Positions 1 to 8,228 of a stretch of DNA of 27,147 nt are shown here, in pieces. The position numbers and the translations under genes were made by a program. The DNA comes from DASWTL01 sp036405495. Lineage in GTDB: Bacteria; Bacteroidota; Bacteroidia; Sphingobacteriales; Sphingobacteriaceae. The stretch is taken from NCBI GenBank assembly GCA_036405495.1, contig DASWXL010000106.1:1-27147 (forward strand), written 5' to 3'. Position 1 is the first letter of the stretch; every line of letters begins with the position of its first letter. A model generated the notes under the pieces. It searched no databases. It worked only from the letters and a program-made list of their open reading frames with translations, and had not been told where the DNA came from.

Positions 1-1084
1 GATAGGTCTCAAAGTTAGAAACCGAAGAAACCTCCAGCCAGCGGGCCTGTGCGGCACACCACACCTCCATATCGTAAGTCTTTGCCGACGTAAAGCCCAT
101 ATCGCCGCCGCAAAGGCTGAGTACACGATACGGTAATTCCAGTTCCTTAAGCAACGACTGCACATAGCCGCTCATTTCTTCCAGAACCGCATATGAGGTA
201 TCGGGATGAGCAATTTGCACGACCTCAACTTTGTCGAACTGATGCAGCCTGTTCAAGCCGCGGACATGGGCACCATAAGAACCGGCCTCGCGACGAAAAC
301 ACGGCGTATAAGCACAGTTTTTGATGGGAAGTTCTTCTTCTTTTACAATAACATCACGGTACAGATTGGTCACCGGCACCTCGGCTGTCGGGATCAGGTA
401 CAGGTTATCGAGTCCGACATGGTACATTTGCCCCTCTTTATCAGGAAGCTGCCCTGTACCGAAACCGGAGGCTTCGTTTACGACGATTGGCGGCTGTATT
501 TCGCGATAGCCGGCCTTTTCGGCATGATCCAGAAAAAAGTTGATCAGCGCCCGCTGAAGCCGTGCGCCTTTACCTTTATATACCGGAAAACCAGCGCCGG
601 CGATCTTGTTTCCTAATTCGAAGTCAATAATATCAAATTTTGCTGCAAGCTCCCAGTGGGGTAAAGCACCCTCCGGAAGTTCGGGCTTCCCGCCATGCTC
701 ATAAGCCACAACATTGTCGTCCGCACCAAAGCCCGCCGGCACGGAGCTGTGCGGCAGATTCGGTAACAGTACGATCTCCGATTGCAGGAGGGTCTCGATG
801 GCGGCGAGCTTCTCGCCCAGTTCCCTGATCTGTTCTTTGAAAGAGGTCGTACCGGCCTTGATCGCCTCAGCTTCTTCCTTTTTACCCTGGCGCATCAGGT
901 CGCCGATCTGTTTTGCTGCCGCATTGGCCTCCGCCGAGATCGAATCAAGCTGTGCCTGCGTTTTGCGGCGGTCCTCATCAAGGTTGATGATCTGATCGAC
1001 CAGTTCAGGCTGTTTGAAGTTTCTCACGGCCAGCCGTTCCAAAACCTTCTCTCTATTTTCGCGGATATAATTAACTTGCAGCAT
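1..1084 (-). CDS. serS: Seryl-tRNA synthetase, 3' end cut by window edge
   Basis: This cytoplasmic class II aminoacyl-tRNA synthetase charges tRNA-Ser with serine. The reading frame is open from the ATG at 1084-1082 to the window edge, giving 361 codons of the roughly 425 usual for the family, so the C-terminal part with motif 3 is missing. The N-terminus (MLQVNYIREN) leads into the long antiparallel coiled-coil arm that grips the tRNA, about residues 25-100. Class II motif 2 is clear around 240-300 (FRREAGSYGAHVRGL), and the downstream HQFDKVE matches the family. The gene is divergent from rsmI across a 120-nt gap. Identity is very secure from the motifs; only the end is unseen. Confidence 0.96.
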   Translation of the reverse strand, partial: MLQVNYIRENREKVLERLAVRNFKQPELVDQIINLDEDRRKTQAQLDSISAEANAAAKQIGDLMRQGKKEEAEAIKAGTTSFKEQIRELGEKLAAIETLLQSEIVLLPNLPHSSVPAGFGADDNVVAYEHGGKPELPEGALPHWELAAKFDIIDFELGNKIAGAGFPVYKGKGARLQRALINFFLDHAEKAGYREIQPPIVVNEASGFGTGQLPDKEGQMYHVGLDNLYLIPTAEVPVTNLYRDVIVKEEELPIKNCAYTPCFRREAGSYGAHVRGLNRLHQFDKVEVVQIAHPDTSYAVLEEMSGYVQSLLKELELPYRVLSLCGGDMGFTSAKTYDMEVWCAAQARWLEVSSVSNFETY

Positions 1085-1107
1085 CTTTTTCGTTCATTTT
1101 GAATGGA

Positions 1108-1115
1108 CAAAGATA
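1108..1115 (-). promoter_or_regulatory. Candidate Bacteroidota -7 box for serS
   Basis: On the minus strand this reads TATCTTTG, an exact match to the Bacteroidota -7 consensus TAnnTTTG, 23 nt before the serS start. No convincing TTG-type -33 element lies 19-20 nt further upstream, so the call rests on one element and its position. Confidence 0.4.
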
Positions 1116-1121
1116 TAAACA

Positions 1122-1204
1122 GTTTGGAAATTGAAGTTTGGAGTTTTGGGCTTAAACCCTGATAGCTGACAGCTCATTGACGAACATCTTACAGCTTACA
1201 ACGA
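1122..1204. repeat. Degenerate 7-nt periodic array upstream of rsmI
   Basis: Most of the serS-rsmI gap can be cut into consecutive 7-nt units with recurring cores. GTTTGGA occurs at 1122 and 1136 with GTTTTGG at 1143. AGCTGAC and AGCTCAT follow at 1164 and 1171, and CATCTTA and CAGCTTA at 1185 and 1192. The array runs up to the rsmI ATG at 1205. The units are degenerate, so the period is the signal rather than exact copies. Function unknown; similar arrays lie in three other gaps of this window. Confidence 0.55.
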
Positions 1205-1909
1205 ATGACCGGCAAACTTTACCTTGTTCCTACCCCGATCGGCAATCTGGAGGACATGACATTCAGGGCCATCAGAATATTAAAAGAAGCAGATTTGATC
1301 CTGGCCGAAGACACCCGCACCAGCGCTCCCCTGTTAAAGCATTTTGGCATCGACAAGAAAGTTTTTGCGCATCATCAGCATAATGAGCACCAGTCGGCCA
1401 ATGAGATCGTCCGGTTTTTGAAGGAAGGGAAACACATTGCCCTTATCTCTGACGCTGGTACCCCGGCGATATCAGACCCCGGATTTCTCCTGGTAAGGGA
1501 AGCATTAAAGAACGAAGTTGCGGTTGAATGCCTTCCGGGAGCGACCGCTTTTGTGCCGGCGCTCGTCAACTCCGGCCTGGCGTCCGACCGGTTTACGTTT
1601 GAAGGATTTCTTCCTGTAAAAAAAGGCCGGCAAACGCGACTGAAAGAACTGGCCGATGAAGATCGAACCATGGTCTTTTACGAATCGCCGCACAGATTAT
1701 TAAAAACACTTGACGAGTTCATCGACACCTTTGGCAACGAACGACTTGCCTCCGTATCGCGGGAGCTCACTAAAATGTTTGAAGAAACGGTCCGCGGAAC
1801 GCTTCAGGAAATTAAACACCATTTCGACACACACACGCTTAAAGGCGAATTCGTTATATGTGTATCCGGACGGGTCAGCAAAAAGGAACGAATGAAGAAC
1901 AAAGAATAG
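1205..1909 (+). CDS. rsmI: 16S rRNA 2'-O-ribose C1402 methyltransferase RsmI
   Basis: RsmI methylates the 2'-O of C1402 in the 16S rRNA decoding centre using S-adenosylmethionine. The 234-residue protein carries the family signatures of the tetrapyrrole-methylase fold: LYLVPTPIGNLEDMT near the N-terminus, AEDTRTS at about residues 36-42, ISDAGTPAISDPGF at about 82-95, LPGATAFVPAL at about 110-120, and RELTKMFEE with the following RGTL near 185-198. It is shorter than the E. coli protein (about 286 residues) because the extra C-terminal region is lacking, which is common in this phylum as far as I recall. The ATG at 1205 gives the standard N-terminus. It is the first gene of a likely rsmI-lnt transcription unit; lnt starts 41 nt after its stop. 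Confidence 0.95.
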   Translation: MTGKLYLVPTPIGNLEDMTFRAIRILKEADLILAEDTRTSAPLLKHFGIDKKVFAHHQHNEHQSANEIVRFLKEGKHIALISDAGTPAISDPGFLLVREALKNEVAVECLPGATAFVPALVNSGLASDRFTFEGFLPVKKGRQTRLKELADEDRTMVFYESPHRLLKTLDEFIDTFGNERLASVSRELTKMFEETVRGTLQEIKHHFDTHTLKGEFVICVSGRVSKKERMKNKE

Positions 1910-1922
1910 AGGGATCCCTCTA
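1907..1922. other. 16-bp perfect palindrome over the rsmI stop codon
   Basis: TAGAGGGATCCCTCTA reads the same on both strands and begins with the rsmI stop codon TAG. It has no loop, so as RNA it would need to open its centre to fold, and as DNA it looks more like a two-fold symmetric binding site. There is no T-tract after it, so it is not a standard terminator. It may be fortuitous. Confidence 0.5.
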
Positions 1923-1950
1923 ACTACTAACTACCAGCGATCAAAGACTA
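1920..1950. repeat. Short 7-nt periodic array between rsmI and lnt
   Basis: CTAACTA occurs twice in tandem (1920-1926, 1927-1933). It is followed in phase by CCAGCGA, TCAAAGA and CTA, which meets the lnt ATG at 1951. It is the smallest of the four periodic gaps seen here, and only the first two units are exact copies. Confidence 0.5.
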
Positions 1951-3567
1951 ATGACCAAAAAATATTTATCAGCCGGCTTAAGCGCTCTTTTACTGTGGAT
2001 CGGATGGCCGCCCATTCCATACACTGCGCCACTGTTACTGGTTGCTCTCGTTCCCCTGTTCATTTCGATCGAAGGAATTTTAGAATCAGATGTAAAGAGA
2101 AAGGGAAGAAAGATCTTTTTAGTTGCCGGCACTTGCTTTCTGATCTGGAATACGGCCAGCATTTACTGGGTCTTTAATGCCATGAACGCTGTAATGCCGT
2201 CGTGGGTTGCCTTCCTCATCTCGCTGATCCCCTTCGGCCTGGCAGCCCTGCTGATGACACTGTCGTTCCGGCTCTTCGCCGGCCTGAGAAGTATCACAAG
2301 CCGGGTCTTCAGCTACCTCGGACTGATCAGCTTCTGGATCGGGTATGAGTATCTGCATCAAACATGGGACCTGGCCTTCCCATGGATGACGCTTGGAAAC
2401 GGATTTGCAAATTTCCACCAGCTGGTACAGTGGTATGAGTACACCGGCGTATATGGCGGCACCCTTTGGATACTGCTTTCCAATATCCTGATCTTTGAAA
2501 CTTACCGGATTTTCAGAAAGGAAAAGACGGGCCGGCGCAGGTGGTTCCTCCTGCTGCGCACAGCCGCCCATATCCTGCTTCCGATCGCTGTTTCGCTGAT
2601 CATATACAGCAATTACAAAGAAAAAGAAAATGCTTCGAACGTTGTGGTTGTTCAGCCCAATGTCGATCCATATGAAAAATGGGGAAAGATACCTTCGGAG
2701 GAGCAGGTAAAACGGCTTATCCGGCTTTCCGACTCGTTAGGACAGCCGAATACTGAGTACTTCATCTGGCCTGAAACGGCCATACCGGATTACATCAATG
2801 AAGATGACATCCGGAAGAATGCTAACTTCCTGGCAGTGCAGGACTTTCTTGACAAGTACAGGAACGGCAATGTGATCTCCGGTATAGAAAGTTATCTACT
2901 ATACGACAGTGCAAAAACGCCCACCGCCCGCTTAGCGGAACGGTTCGGAAAATATTCCGATTACTTCAATACGGCTATCCAGATCGAGAATTCAGCTCAC
3001 GTTCAGTTCTATCACAAGTCCAAACTGGTTCCCGGCGTGGAGCAGCTTCCGTTCTCGGATGCACTGGCCTTTATGAAACCCGTTTTTGCAGCATTCGGCG
3101 GCTCATCGGGAGGTTTTGGCAGCCAGGAAACGCCTACCGTATTCTACTCGCAAAGCGGAATCGGGGCCGCTCCGGTGATCTGCTATGAGTCGATCTGGGG
3201 TGAATATGTAGCCGATTATGTGGAACAGGGGGCACAGTTTATCGCCATCATCACCAACGACGGGTGGTGGGGGAACACATCCGGTAAGGACCAGCATTTA
3301 CAATATGCTAAATTAAGGGCGATCGAGACCCGGCGGTGGGTGGCACGATCGGCCAACACGGGCATCTCTGCCTTTATTGACCAGCGTGGCGACGTGGTTC
3401 AAAAAACAAGATGGTGGGAACCTGCCGCCATAAAACAAAATATCAACCTGAACGAAGAGCTGACGTTCTACGTCCGGAAAGGCGATTACATTGCGCTGGC
3501 AGGTTGCCTTGGAACCGTCGTATTTGGAATCATGCTATTGCTCTCCGTATTCAAAAAGAAAGGATAG
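1951..3567 (+). CDS. lnt: Apolipoprotein N-acyltransferase Lnt
   Basis: Lnt adds the third acyl chain to the N-terminal cysteine of lipoproteins at the periplasmic face of the inner membrane. The 538-residue protein has about six N-terminal membrane helices (roughly residues 5-220), a C-N hydrolase (nitrilase) domain from about 228, and a final helix near 505-530. The catalytic triad is visible: Glu275 in WPETAIP, Lys356 in YHKSKLVP and Cys411 in ICYESIW. Residues 436-440 (NDGWW) match the family. Substrates in this window include the predicted lipoproteins GldB, SprE and, outside the visible part, GldK. Its stop lies 3 nt from the stop of convergent nadE, leaving no room for an intergenic terminator. 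Confidence 0.95.
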   Translation: MTKKYLSAGLSALLLWIGWPPIPYTAPLLLVALVPLFISIEGILESDVKRKGRKIFLVAGTCFLIWNTASIYWVFNAMNAVMPSWVAFLISLIPFGLAALLMTLSFRLFAGLRSITSRVFSYLGLISFWIGYEYLHQTWDLAFPWMTLGNGFANFHQLVQWYEYTGVYGGTLWILLSNILIFETYRIFRKEKTGRRRWFLLLRTAAHILLPIAVSLIIYSNYKEKENASNVVVVQPNVDPYEKWGKIPSEEQVKRLIRLSDSLGQPNTEYFIWPETAIPDYINEDDIRKNANFLAVQDFLDKYRNGNVISGIESYLLYDSAKTPTARLAERFGKYSDYFNTAIQIENSAHVQFYHKSKLVPGVEQLPFSDALAFMKPVFAAFGGSSGGFGSQETPTVFYSQSGIGAAPVICYESIWGEYVADYVEQGAQFIAIITNDGWWGNTSGKDQHLQYAKLRAIETRRWVARSANTGISAFIDQRGDVVQKTRWWEPAAIKQNINLNEELTFYVRKGDYIALAGCLGTVVFGIMLLLSVFKKKG

Positions 3568-3570
3568 CAT

Positions 3571-5208
3571 CTAAAGATATTTCCCTACGATCGGCATTCT
3601 TCTGCCGGGCCCGAAGGCTTTTGGCGACACCCGTAAGATAGGAGGAGTTTGATACCGCTTGAACTCAGCCCCGTTCACCATCTTAAGTATGCGGCTGACA
3701 AGCGCTTCTTCAAAGCCTTCAGCGATCAGCTCGCCTGCGTCCTTTTTAAGTTCGATATGCTGATATAACAGCTTATCCAGAAGGTCGTAATCCGGCAGCG
3801 AATCCGAATCTTTCTGCCCATGGCGCAGTTCGGCAGAAGGTGGCTTCACAATACTGTTCTCCGGGATGATCTCTCCGTTCCGGTTGATATGCCGGGCTAA
3901 CTTATAGACCTGTGTTTTATAGACGTCTCCCAGAACGCTGATTGCCCCCGCCATATCTCCATATAGTGTTCCGTAGCCCACGGCACATTCACTTTTATTC
4001 GAGGTATTGAGGAGGATATAGCCGAATTTATTGGACATGGCCATAACCACAATGGCACGGCAGCGTGCCTGAATATTTTCTTCAGCGATATTGAAGGGCA
4101 GATCTTTAAATACGGGCGCAAGCATGTCATCATAAGCCCTGACAGCTTCTTTTATAGCGATGATCTCATGCCTGCACCCCAGGTTCTTCACCAGGTCAAG
4201 GGCATCCTCCACGGAGTGCTCAGTTGAGTACTCGGAAGGCATCAGAATGGCCATCACGTTATCAGCACCCAGCGCCTCGGCGGCCAGCGCGCAAACAACT
4301 GCGGAATCAATCCCTCCTGACAGCCCTAAAACCGCTTTGGTAAAGCCTGACTTCTGAAAGTAATCCCTGATCCCGAGGATCAGTGCATTGTGTATCTGTT
4401 CGATATCATTACCGGCATTGTGGGTAACAGGAACCAACCCGGAGATCCTGCCGTCGTGAAATTCGTAAACCCGCAGGTCCTCCTCAAAGAAGGCCATCTC
4501 GTCCAACAGCTCGCCTCTTTCATTGTAGACCATTGACCCGCCGTCAAAAATGATCTCGGTTTGCGAGCCTACCTGATTCACATAGAACAGCGGAAGATTA
4601 TATCGCTGCGAATTTTCTCCGAAAATAGCCACCCGGTCTTCGTCGTGGCTGTACGAGAACGGCGATGCTGCAATGTTGATCATCAGATCGGGTTTCTGCC
4701 CGATCAGGCGATCCATAGGGCTGGTTGTATAAAGCGGATCATCCGCAAGGTTCCACAGATCCTCACAAATAGTGAGCGCAATACGGTGCCCCTGGAAATC
4801 AATACACTTGAAATCGGTGACGGGTTCAAAATAGCGGTATTCGTCAAAGACATCGTACGTTGGCAGCAGCGCTTTGTTCACAACGGCTTTTACTTTACCA
4901 CCTTCGATAAAGTAAGCAGAATTGAAAAGGTTCTTACCTTCCTTTTTCGGATTCCTTGTTGGCAGGCCAATGATACAGGCTATATCATGGCAGTGTGCCG
5001 CGATATCACGGGCAGACTTTTCACATAACGCGAGAAAACCGTTAAAATCAAGAAAGTCCTTTGGCGGATAGCCGCAGACCGACAGCTCGGCAAAAACAAC
5101 AAGATCAGCATGCTGTGCCTTCGACCGATGGATAGCGTCGATGATCTTTTGGGTGTTAAGCTCAAAGTTTCCGATATGATAGTTGAGCTGTGCAAGTGCT
5201 ATTTTCAT
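3571..5208 (-). CDS. nadE: Glutamine-dependent NAD+ synthetase
   Basis: This enzyme makes NAD+ from deamido-NAD+, ATP and ammonia released from glutamine, the last step of NAD synthesis. The 545-residue protein is a two-domain fusion. The N-terminal glutaminase of nitrilase fold (about 1-260) has its triad at Glu41, Lys112 and Cys148 (TICEDLW). The C-terminal ATP-pyrophosphatase domain has the SGGIDS P-loop at 297-302. The ATG at 5208 is one base after the stop of the upstream beta-barrel gene, so the two are very likely co-transcribed. As I recall, nadE beside gldB is a repeated arrangement in Bacteroidota; here they lie on opposite strands around the barrel gene. Confidence 0.95.
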   Translation of the reverse strand: MKIALAQLNYHIGNFELNTQKIIDAIHRSKAQHADLVVFAELSVCGYPPKDFLDFNGFLALCEKSARDIAAHCHDIACIIGLPTRNPKKEGKNLFNSAYFIEGGKVKAVVNKALLPTYDVFDEYRYFEPVTDFKCIDFQGHRIALTICEDLWNLADDPLYTTSPMDRLIGQKPDLMINIAASPFSYSHDEDRVAIFGENSQRYNLPLFYVNQVGSQTEIIFDGGSMVYNERGELLDEMAFFEEDLRVYEFHDGRISGLVPVTHNAGNDIEQIHNALILGIRDYFQKSGFTKAVLGLSGGIDSAVVCALAAEALGADNVMAILMPSEYSTEHSVEDALDLVKNLGCRHEIIAIKEAVRAYDDMLAPVFKDLPFNIAEENIQARCRAIVVMAMSNKFGYILLNTSNKSECAVGYGTLYGDMAGAISVLGDVYKTQVYKLARHINRNGEIIPENSIVKPPSAELRHGQKDSDSLPDYDLLDKLLYQHIELKKDAGELIAEGFEEALVSRILKMVNGAEFKRYQTPPILRVSPKAFGPGRRMPIVGKYL

Positions 5209-5209
5209 A

Positions 5210-5881
5210 CTAAAAGTAGATTCCCAGATTTAAAGCAAGATATGTATTACGGACATCGTCGTTCCCGTCCAGGGTGTTCGTAAAGCCACTATTTAAACTT
5301 ATACCGGTTAAAAGACTGAGGTCGTTCGCAATTTTCCATTCGGTGCCCCCGCCTGCGATCAGACTGAACCTTAAAGTATTCACCTCGTCCGAAATATTAA
5401 CATTGCTGCCTGTTGTCATGCCGTCCGCGTTACGCCGGGTGAAATCTAGTTTAGCGCCGATCCGAACACCCGTTCCAAGGCCAAACTGGCCGTAAAATCT
5501 TACTGGTGCCGTATCATTGCTCTTCAGCTTCAAGGTCAAAGGCACCTCGATATACTGTATCTTATAGGTAAAATCAGCCGCATCAGAAGCAGGTCCGGTA
5601 TTTGACGCTGTAAAATTACTTTTTCCGTTGATGCTGGTCACCGTAAATGCTGTAGAAAAGTAATAGTTGGTTGCGAAGCCGAAATCCGCGAGCACGCCAT
5701 AGGAAAAACCGGCGCGCGGGCCATCGCTCGCCAGGCCGGGTGTCCGCTCATCGCTGATACGCAGCCAACCGATATTAGGTGAGCCGGTAAAACCAAGCTG
5801 AATATATTTCTTCGGGTCTTCCTGAGCGAACCCCAGAAGCGGAAGAAGGCAGAAAGTCATAACAAAAACTTGTTTTTTCAT
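5210..5881 (-). CDS. Outer-membrane beta-barrel protein, PorT-like
   Basis: A 223-residue exported protein. The signal peptide covers residues 1 to about 19, ending GFAQ. The rest alternates short hydrophobic strands and turns, for example YIEVPLTLKL, FYGQFGLGTGVRI, TLRFSLIAGGGTEW and the closing strand ending in Phe (YLALNLGIYF), as expected of a small outer-membrane barrel of the PorT-like/OMP_b-brl superfamily. That superfamily is broad, and I cannot say this is the secretion component PorT/SprT itself. It precedes nadE by one base, probably in one transcript, and is divergent from gldB across 25 nt, so their promoters must overlap each other or the coding ends. Confidence 0.8.
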   Translation of the reverse strand: MKKQVFVMTFCLLPLLGFAQEDPKKYIQLGFTGSPNIGWLRISDERTPGLASDGPRAGFSYGVLADFGFATNYYFSTAFTVTSINGKSNFTASNTGPASDAADFTYKIQYIEVPLTLKLKSNDTAPVRFYGQFGLGTGVRIGAKLDFTRRNADGMTTGSNVNISDEVNTLRFSLIAGGGTEWKIANDLSLLTGISLNSGFTNTLDGNDDVRNTYLALNLGIYF

Positions 5882-5906
5882 ACTTTCGTTAGTTGAATTA
5901 TAAACT

Positions 5907-6938
5907 ATGAAGCAGTTAATAAGGTTCCAAATCTACTTGTTTTTTTCAATTGCACTGTTGGCGATATCCTGTAAGGACAAGAAGGACGTTGATGTCAGCG
6001 ACATCCGGTTAACTGTTGAGATCGAGCGCTTCGACAAGGACTTCGCACGCCTTGATCCGGACAGTCTGCAGACTCAGGTTCCGGAATTGAAGCAGAAATA
6101 CGGACCGTTCTATCCCGATTACATTCAGGGCATGCTTTCTGTAGGATCACCACTGAACGAAGGGTATTATTCGAACCTGCGTACGGTACTGTTAAATCCG
6201 GATTATAATGCACTTCTTAAAGCGGTCCGGCAGAAATATCCGGATCTGAAAAAACAGGAAGAGGAACTAACGGACGCCTTCAAACATGTAAAGTATTACT
6301 ACCCGCAACAGAAGATACCGAGGCTGATATCATTCATTTCCGGTTTTACCGTTCAAACGCCGATTGGCGATGGTTACATCGGAATTGGCCTGGATATGTT
6401 CCTTGGGGCAAATTCGAAGTTTTATCCGGCTTTGCGGCAAAGCATTCCCCTGTATATCTCCCGGCGATTCACACCTGAGAATATTACGCCACGCGTGATG
6501 GAGACCTTTGTCAGGGAAGAGATGTTTCCGGAGCAGGATGACGACCGCTCGCTGATGGCAAAGATGGTGTACAACGGGAAAGTCCTTTATTGCATGGACG
6601 CTTTGATGCCCGACGTGGCCGATACCCTGAAAATAGGATACACGAAAGCGCAGATGGAGTGGTGTAAGCGATATGAGGCCAGCATCTGGGGATACTTCCT
6701 AGAACAAAACCTGCTCTATGAAAGCGATTACCTGAAAATACAAAAATATCTGACGGAAGCACCCTTTACTCCCGGATTAGGCGAAAGCAATGAATCGGCA
6801 CCCAAACTGGGGGTGTGGGTCGGGTGGCAGATCGTAAAAGAATATATGGAACGAAACCCTGACATTACGCTGCAACAGCTGATGCAGGAAACGGATGCGC
6901 AAAAGATACTTAACCGATCGAAGTATAAGCCAAAATAA
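5907..6938 (+). CDS. gldB: Gliding motility lipoprotein GldB
   Basis: GldB is a lipoprotein needed for gliding motility in Flavobacterium johnsoniae; its biochemical role is unclear. The 343-residue protein has a lipoprotein signal peptide with lipobox AISC, Cys22 being the lipidated residue, followed by a charged stretch. The mature part matches the family I know: IERFDKDFARLD near residue 40, a long helical region, and VGWQIVKEYMERNP near the C-terminus. The start at 5907 places the signal peptide correctly. The patatin-like gene follows after 79 nt on the same strand. Many Sphingobacteriales carry gldB without known gliding, so gliding should not be inferred from this gene alone. Confidence 0.9.
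   Translation: MKQLIRFQIYLFFSIALLAISCKDKKDVDVSDIRLTVEIERFDKDFARLDPDSLQTQVPELKQKYGPFYPDYIQGMLSVGSPLNEGYYSNLRTVLLNPDYNALLKAVRQKYPDLKKQEEELTDAFKHVKYYYPQQKIPRLISFISGFTVQTPIGDGYIGIGLDMFLGANSKFYPALRQSIPLYISRRFTPENITPRVMETFVREEMFPEQDDDRSLMAKMVYNGKVLYCMDALMPDVADTLKIGYTKAQMEWCKRYEASIWGYFLEQNLLYESDYLKIQKYLTEAPFTPGLGESNESAPKLGVWVGWQIVKEYMERNPDITLQQLMQETDAQKILNRSKYKPK
5928..5935 (-). promoter_or_regulatory. Candidate -7 box for the barrel-nadE unit, inside gldB
   Basis: The minus strand reads TAGATTTG, an exact TAnnTTTG match lying within the first codons of gldB. It would give a leader of about 40 nt before the barrel gene. No matching -33 element is seen, so the call is weak. Confidence 0.3.
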
Positions 6939-7017
6939 CGCCCGGCGCAATTGTTCCAAACTTATCGCAACCAATCATGCACCATCAACGTTCTAAATAC
7001 AGACCAGATCGGATTTT

Positions 7018-7821
7018 ATGAATATTGGCGTTGTTTTATCAGGTGGAGGGGTTCGGGGCGTTGCTCATCTTGGCGTTTTGAAGGCGCTGTCGGAAGCGGG
7101 AATAAAGTTTTGCCGGATAACCGGAACAAGTGCCGGAGCCATCGTTGGAAGCCTGTTCGCCGAAGGGCATGATCCTTTTGATATTTTCCAGATCTTTTTA
7201 AAAACAAGGCTTCTGAGGTTTATGCGCCCCGCGCTGGGTGCCGGGGGATTATTGTCCCTGCAAAATACCACAAATCTGTTCAGGGAATATCTTCCTCATA
7301 ACTCCTTTGAGGGCCTGAAGATCCCCGTCACGATCACAACGACCAACTTCAGTACCGGAAAGCTGGTCTATTTTTCGTCGGGAGAACTGATACCTGTCAT
7401 ACAGGCAAGTTGCTCCATTCCGGGCGTTTTCAGGCCTGTGATCATCAATGATGAAATGCATGTCGATGGCGGCGTTTTAAATAACTTTCCGGTAGAGCCT
7501 CTTTTGAACAACTGTGACTTCATCATTGGCTCATCCTGTAATCACGTCCCGTTTGTTAAAAGGATCACTAATTTCAGAAGAATGATTCAGCGGGCTACCT
7601 TACTGGCTATCAACGCAGACATGAAAGAAAAGCGCGGCTTCTGCAACCTGCTCATCGAACCTGATAGCATGGGCGGTACTCATATCTTCGACATCGGAAA
7701 AGCTGAAGAACTTTACTGGCTGGCGTATGAGGCAACGCTGAAGGAACTGAAGTCGAATGAGATCTTGCAGCGGCTGATCAAAGAGGAGCTTTCGCCGCTA
7801 ACCAGGATAACAGAAAACTAA
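7018..7821 (+). CDS. Patatin-like phospholipase family protein
   Basis: A predicted serine acyl hydrolase of the bacterial patatin/RssA-like type. In 267 residues it has the complete Ser-Asp dyad machinery: oxyanion-hole motif GGGVRG at 9-14, nucleophile elbow GTSAG at 36-40 (Ser38), and the catalytic Asp150 in DGG. No signal peptide is seen and there is no C-terminal barrel as in PlpD-type secreted patatins, so it is probably cytoplasmic or membrane-peripheral. The substrate is unknown; phospholipid or lysophospholipid is the usual assumption. It may be co-transcribed with gldB 79 nt upstream, and a clear hairpin terminator starts at its stop codon. Confidence 0.9.
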   Translation: MNIGVVLSGGGVRGVAHLGVLKALSEAGIKFCRITGTSAGAIVGSLFAEGHDPFDIFQIFLKTRLLRFMRPALGAGGLLSLQNTTNLFREYLPHNSFEGLKIPVTITTTNFSTGKLVYFSSGELIPVIQASCSIPGVFRPVIINDEMHVDGGVLNNFPVEPLLNNCDFIIGSSCNHVPFVKRITNFRRMIQRATLLAINADMKEKRGFCNLLIEPDSMGGTHIFDIGKAEELYWLAYEATLKELKSNEILQRLIKEELSPLTRITEN

Positions 7822-7856
7822 GAAACGCTCTTTGCAGGACACAAACAGCGTTTCTT
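7820..7856. terminator. Bidirectional hairpin terminator after the patatin gene
   Basis: AAGAAACGCT (7820-7829) pairs with AGCGTTTCTT (7847-7856), a perfect 10-bp stem around a 17-nt loop. The stem starts inside the patatin stop codon. T-rich sequence follows on the plus strand. On the minus strand the stem is followed by AGTTTTC, so it may also end the small convergent gene at 7886. Confidence 0.8.
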
Positions 7857-7885
7857 TATTATAACACCGGCATATACCGGCTTAT

Positions 7886-8104
7886 CTATTTTAGAATATT
7901 AAAAACAGCCTTCAGGCATATCGCTGTTCCAACGATCAGTAAAATATTAGAAACCAGGTCAATACCGGTCCAGGTGCCCGCAAAGCGAAGTACCACGCCA
8001 ACCATTCCAACTACAATGCCGACAGTCATCAACGTGTAGTGGCTCGTTGCGTTTGCATTATTGGCATGCTCACTTTTGTTATATGTTTCTTTAATATTTT
8101 CCAT
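7886..8104 (-). CDS. Small two-helix membrane protein, unknown function
   Basis: A 72-residue protein with a polar Asn/Ala/His-rich head (1-22) and two hydrophobic helices at about 24-43 (TLMTVGIVVGMVGVVLRFAG) and 49-67, ending KAVFNILK. The length, composition and position argue for a real gene: it has its own 124-nt upstream region and a terminator on its 3' side. I do not recognise the family. The N-terminal head is probably cytoplasmic, but this is a guess. Confidence 0.7.
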   Translation of the reverse strand: MENIKETYNKSEHANNANATSHYTLMTVGIVVGMVGVVLRFAGTWTGIDLVSNILLIVGTAICLKAVFNILK

Positions 8105-8228
8105 GATTTGAAATTTGGCGTAAAATTACAAATCGTTGTTAAAATGACAAGTAATTATTCGCGATAAACGGATCTGCGCAGCGACCACACAATCGATTTT
8201 TCCTGTTGTTAATTCTTATAAAACGATC

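Noticed and set aside
206..616. 136-codon open frame opposite serS
   Set aside because: It lies inside the clear serS frame and covers its motif 2 region on the reverse strand.
2119..2571. 150-codon open frame antisense to lnt
   Set aside because: Low-complexity Gln/Glu/Pro reading opposite membrane helices of lnt.
4561..5028. 155-codon open frame antisense to nadE
   Set aside because: Fully inside nadE on the other strand, no recognisable motif.
5210..5881. Assignment of the barrel gene as the secretion component PorT/SprT
   Set aside because: Only superfamily-level barrel features are visible; nearness to gldB is not enough to name it.
8121..8150. Promoter TTG-N19-TAATTTTA for the 72-residue membrane protein
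   Set aside because: Spacing fits, but the -7 box ends in A instead of G and the leader would be only about 10 nt; too weak to list as a feature.
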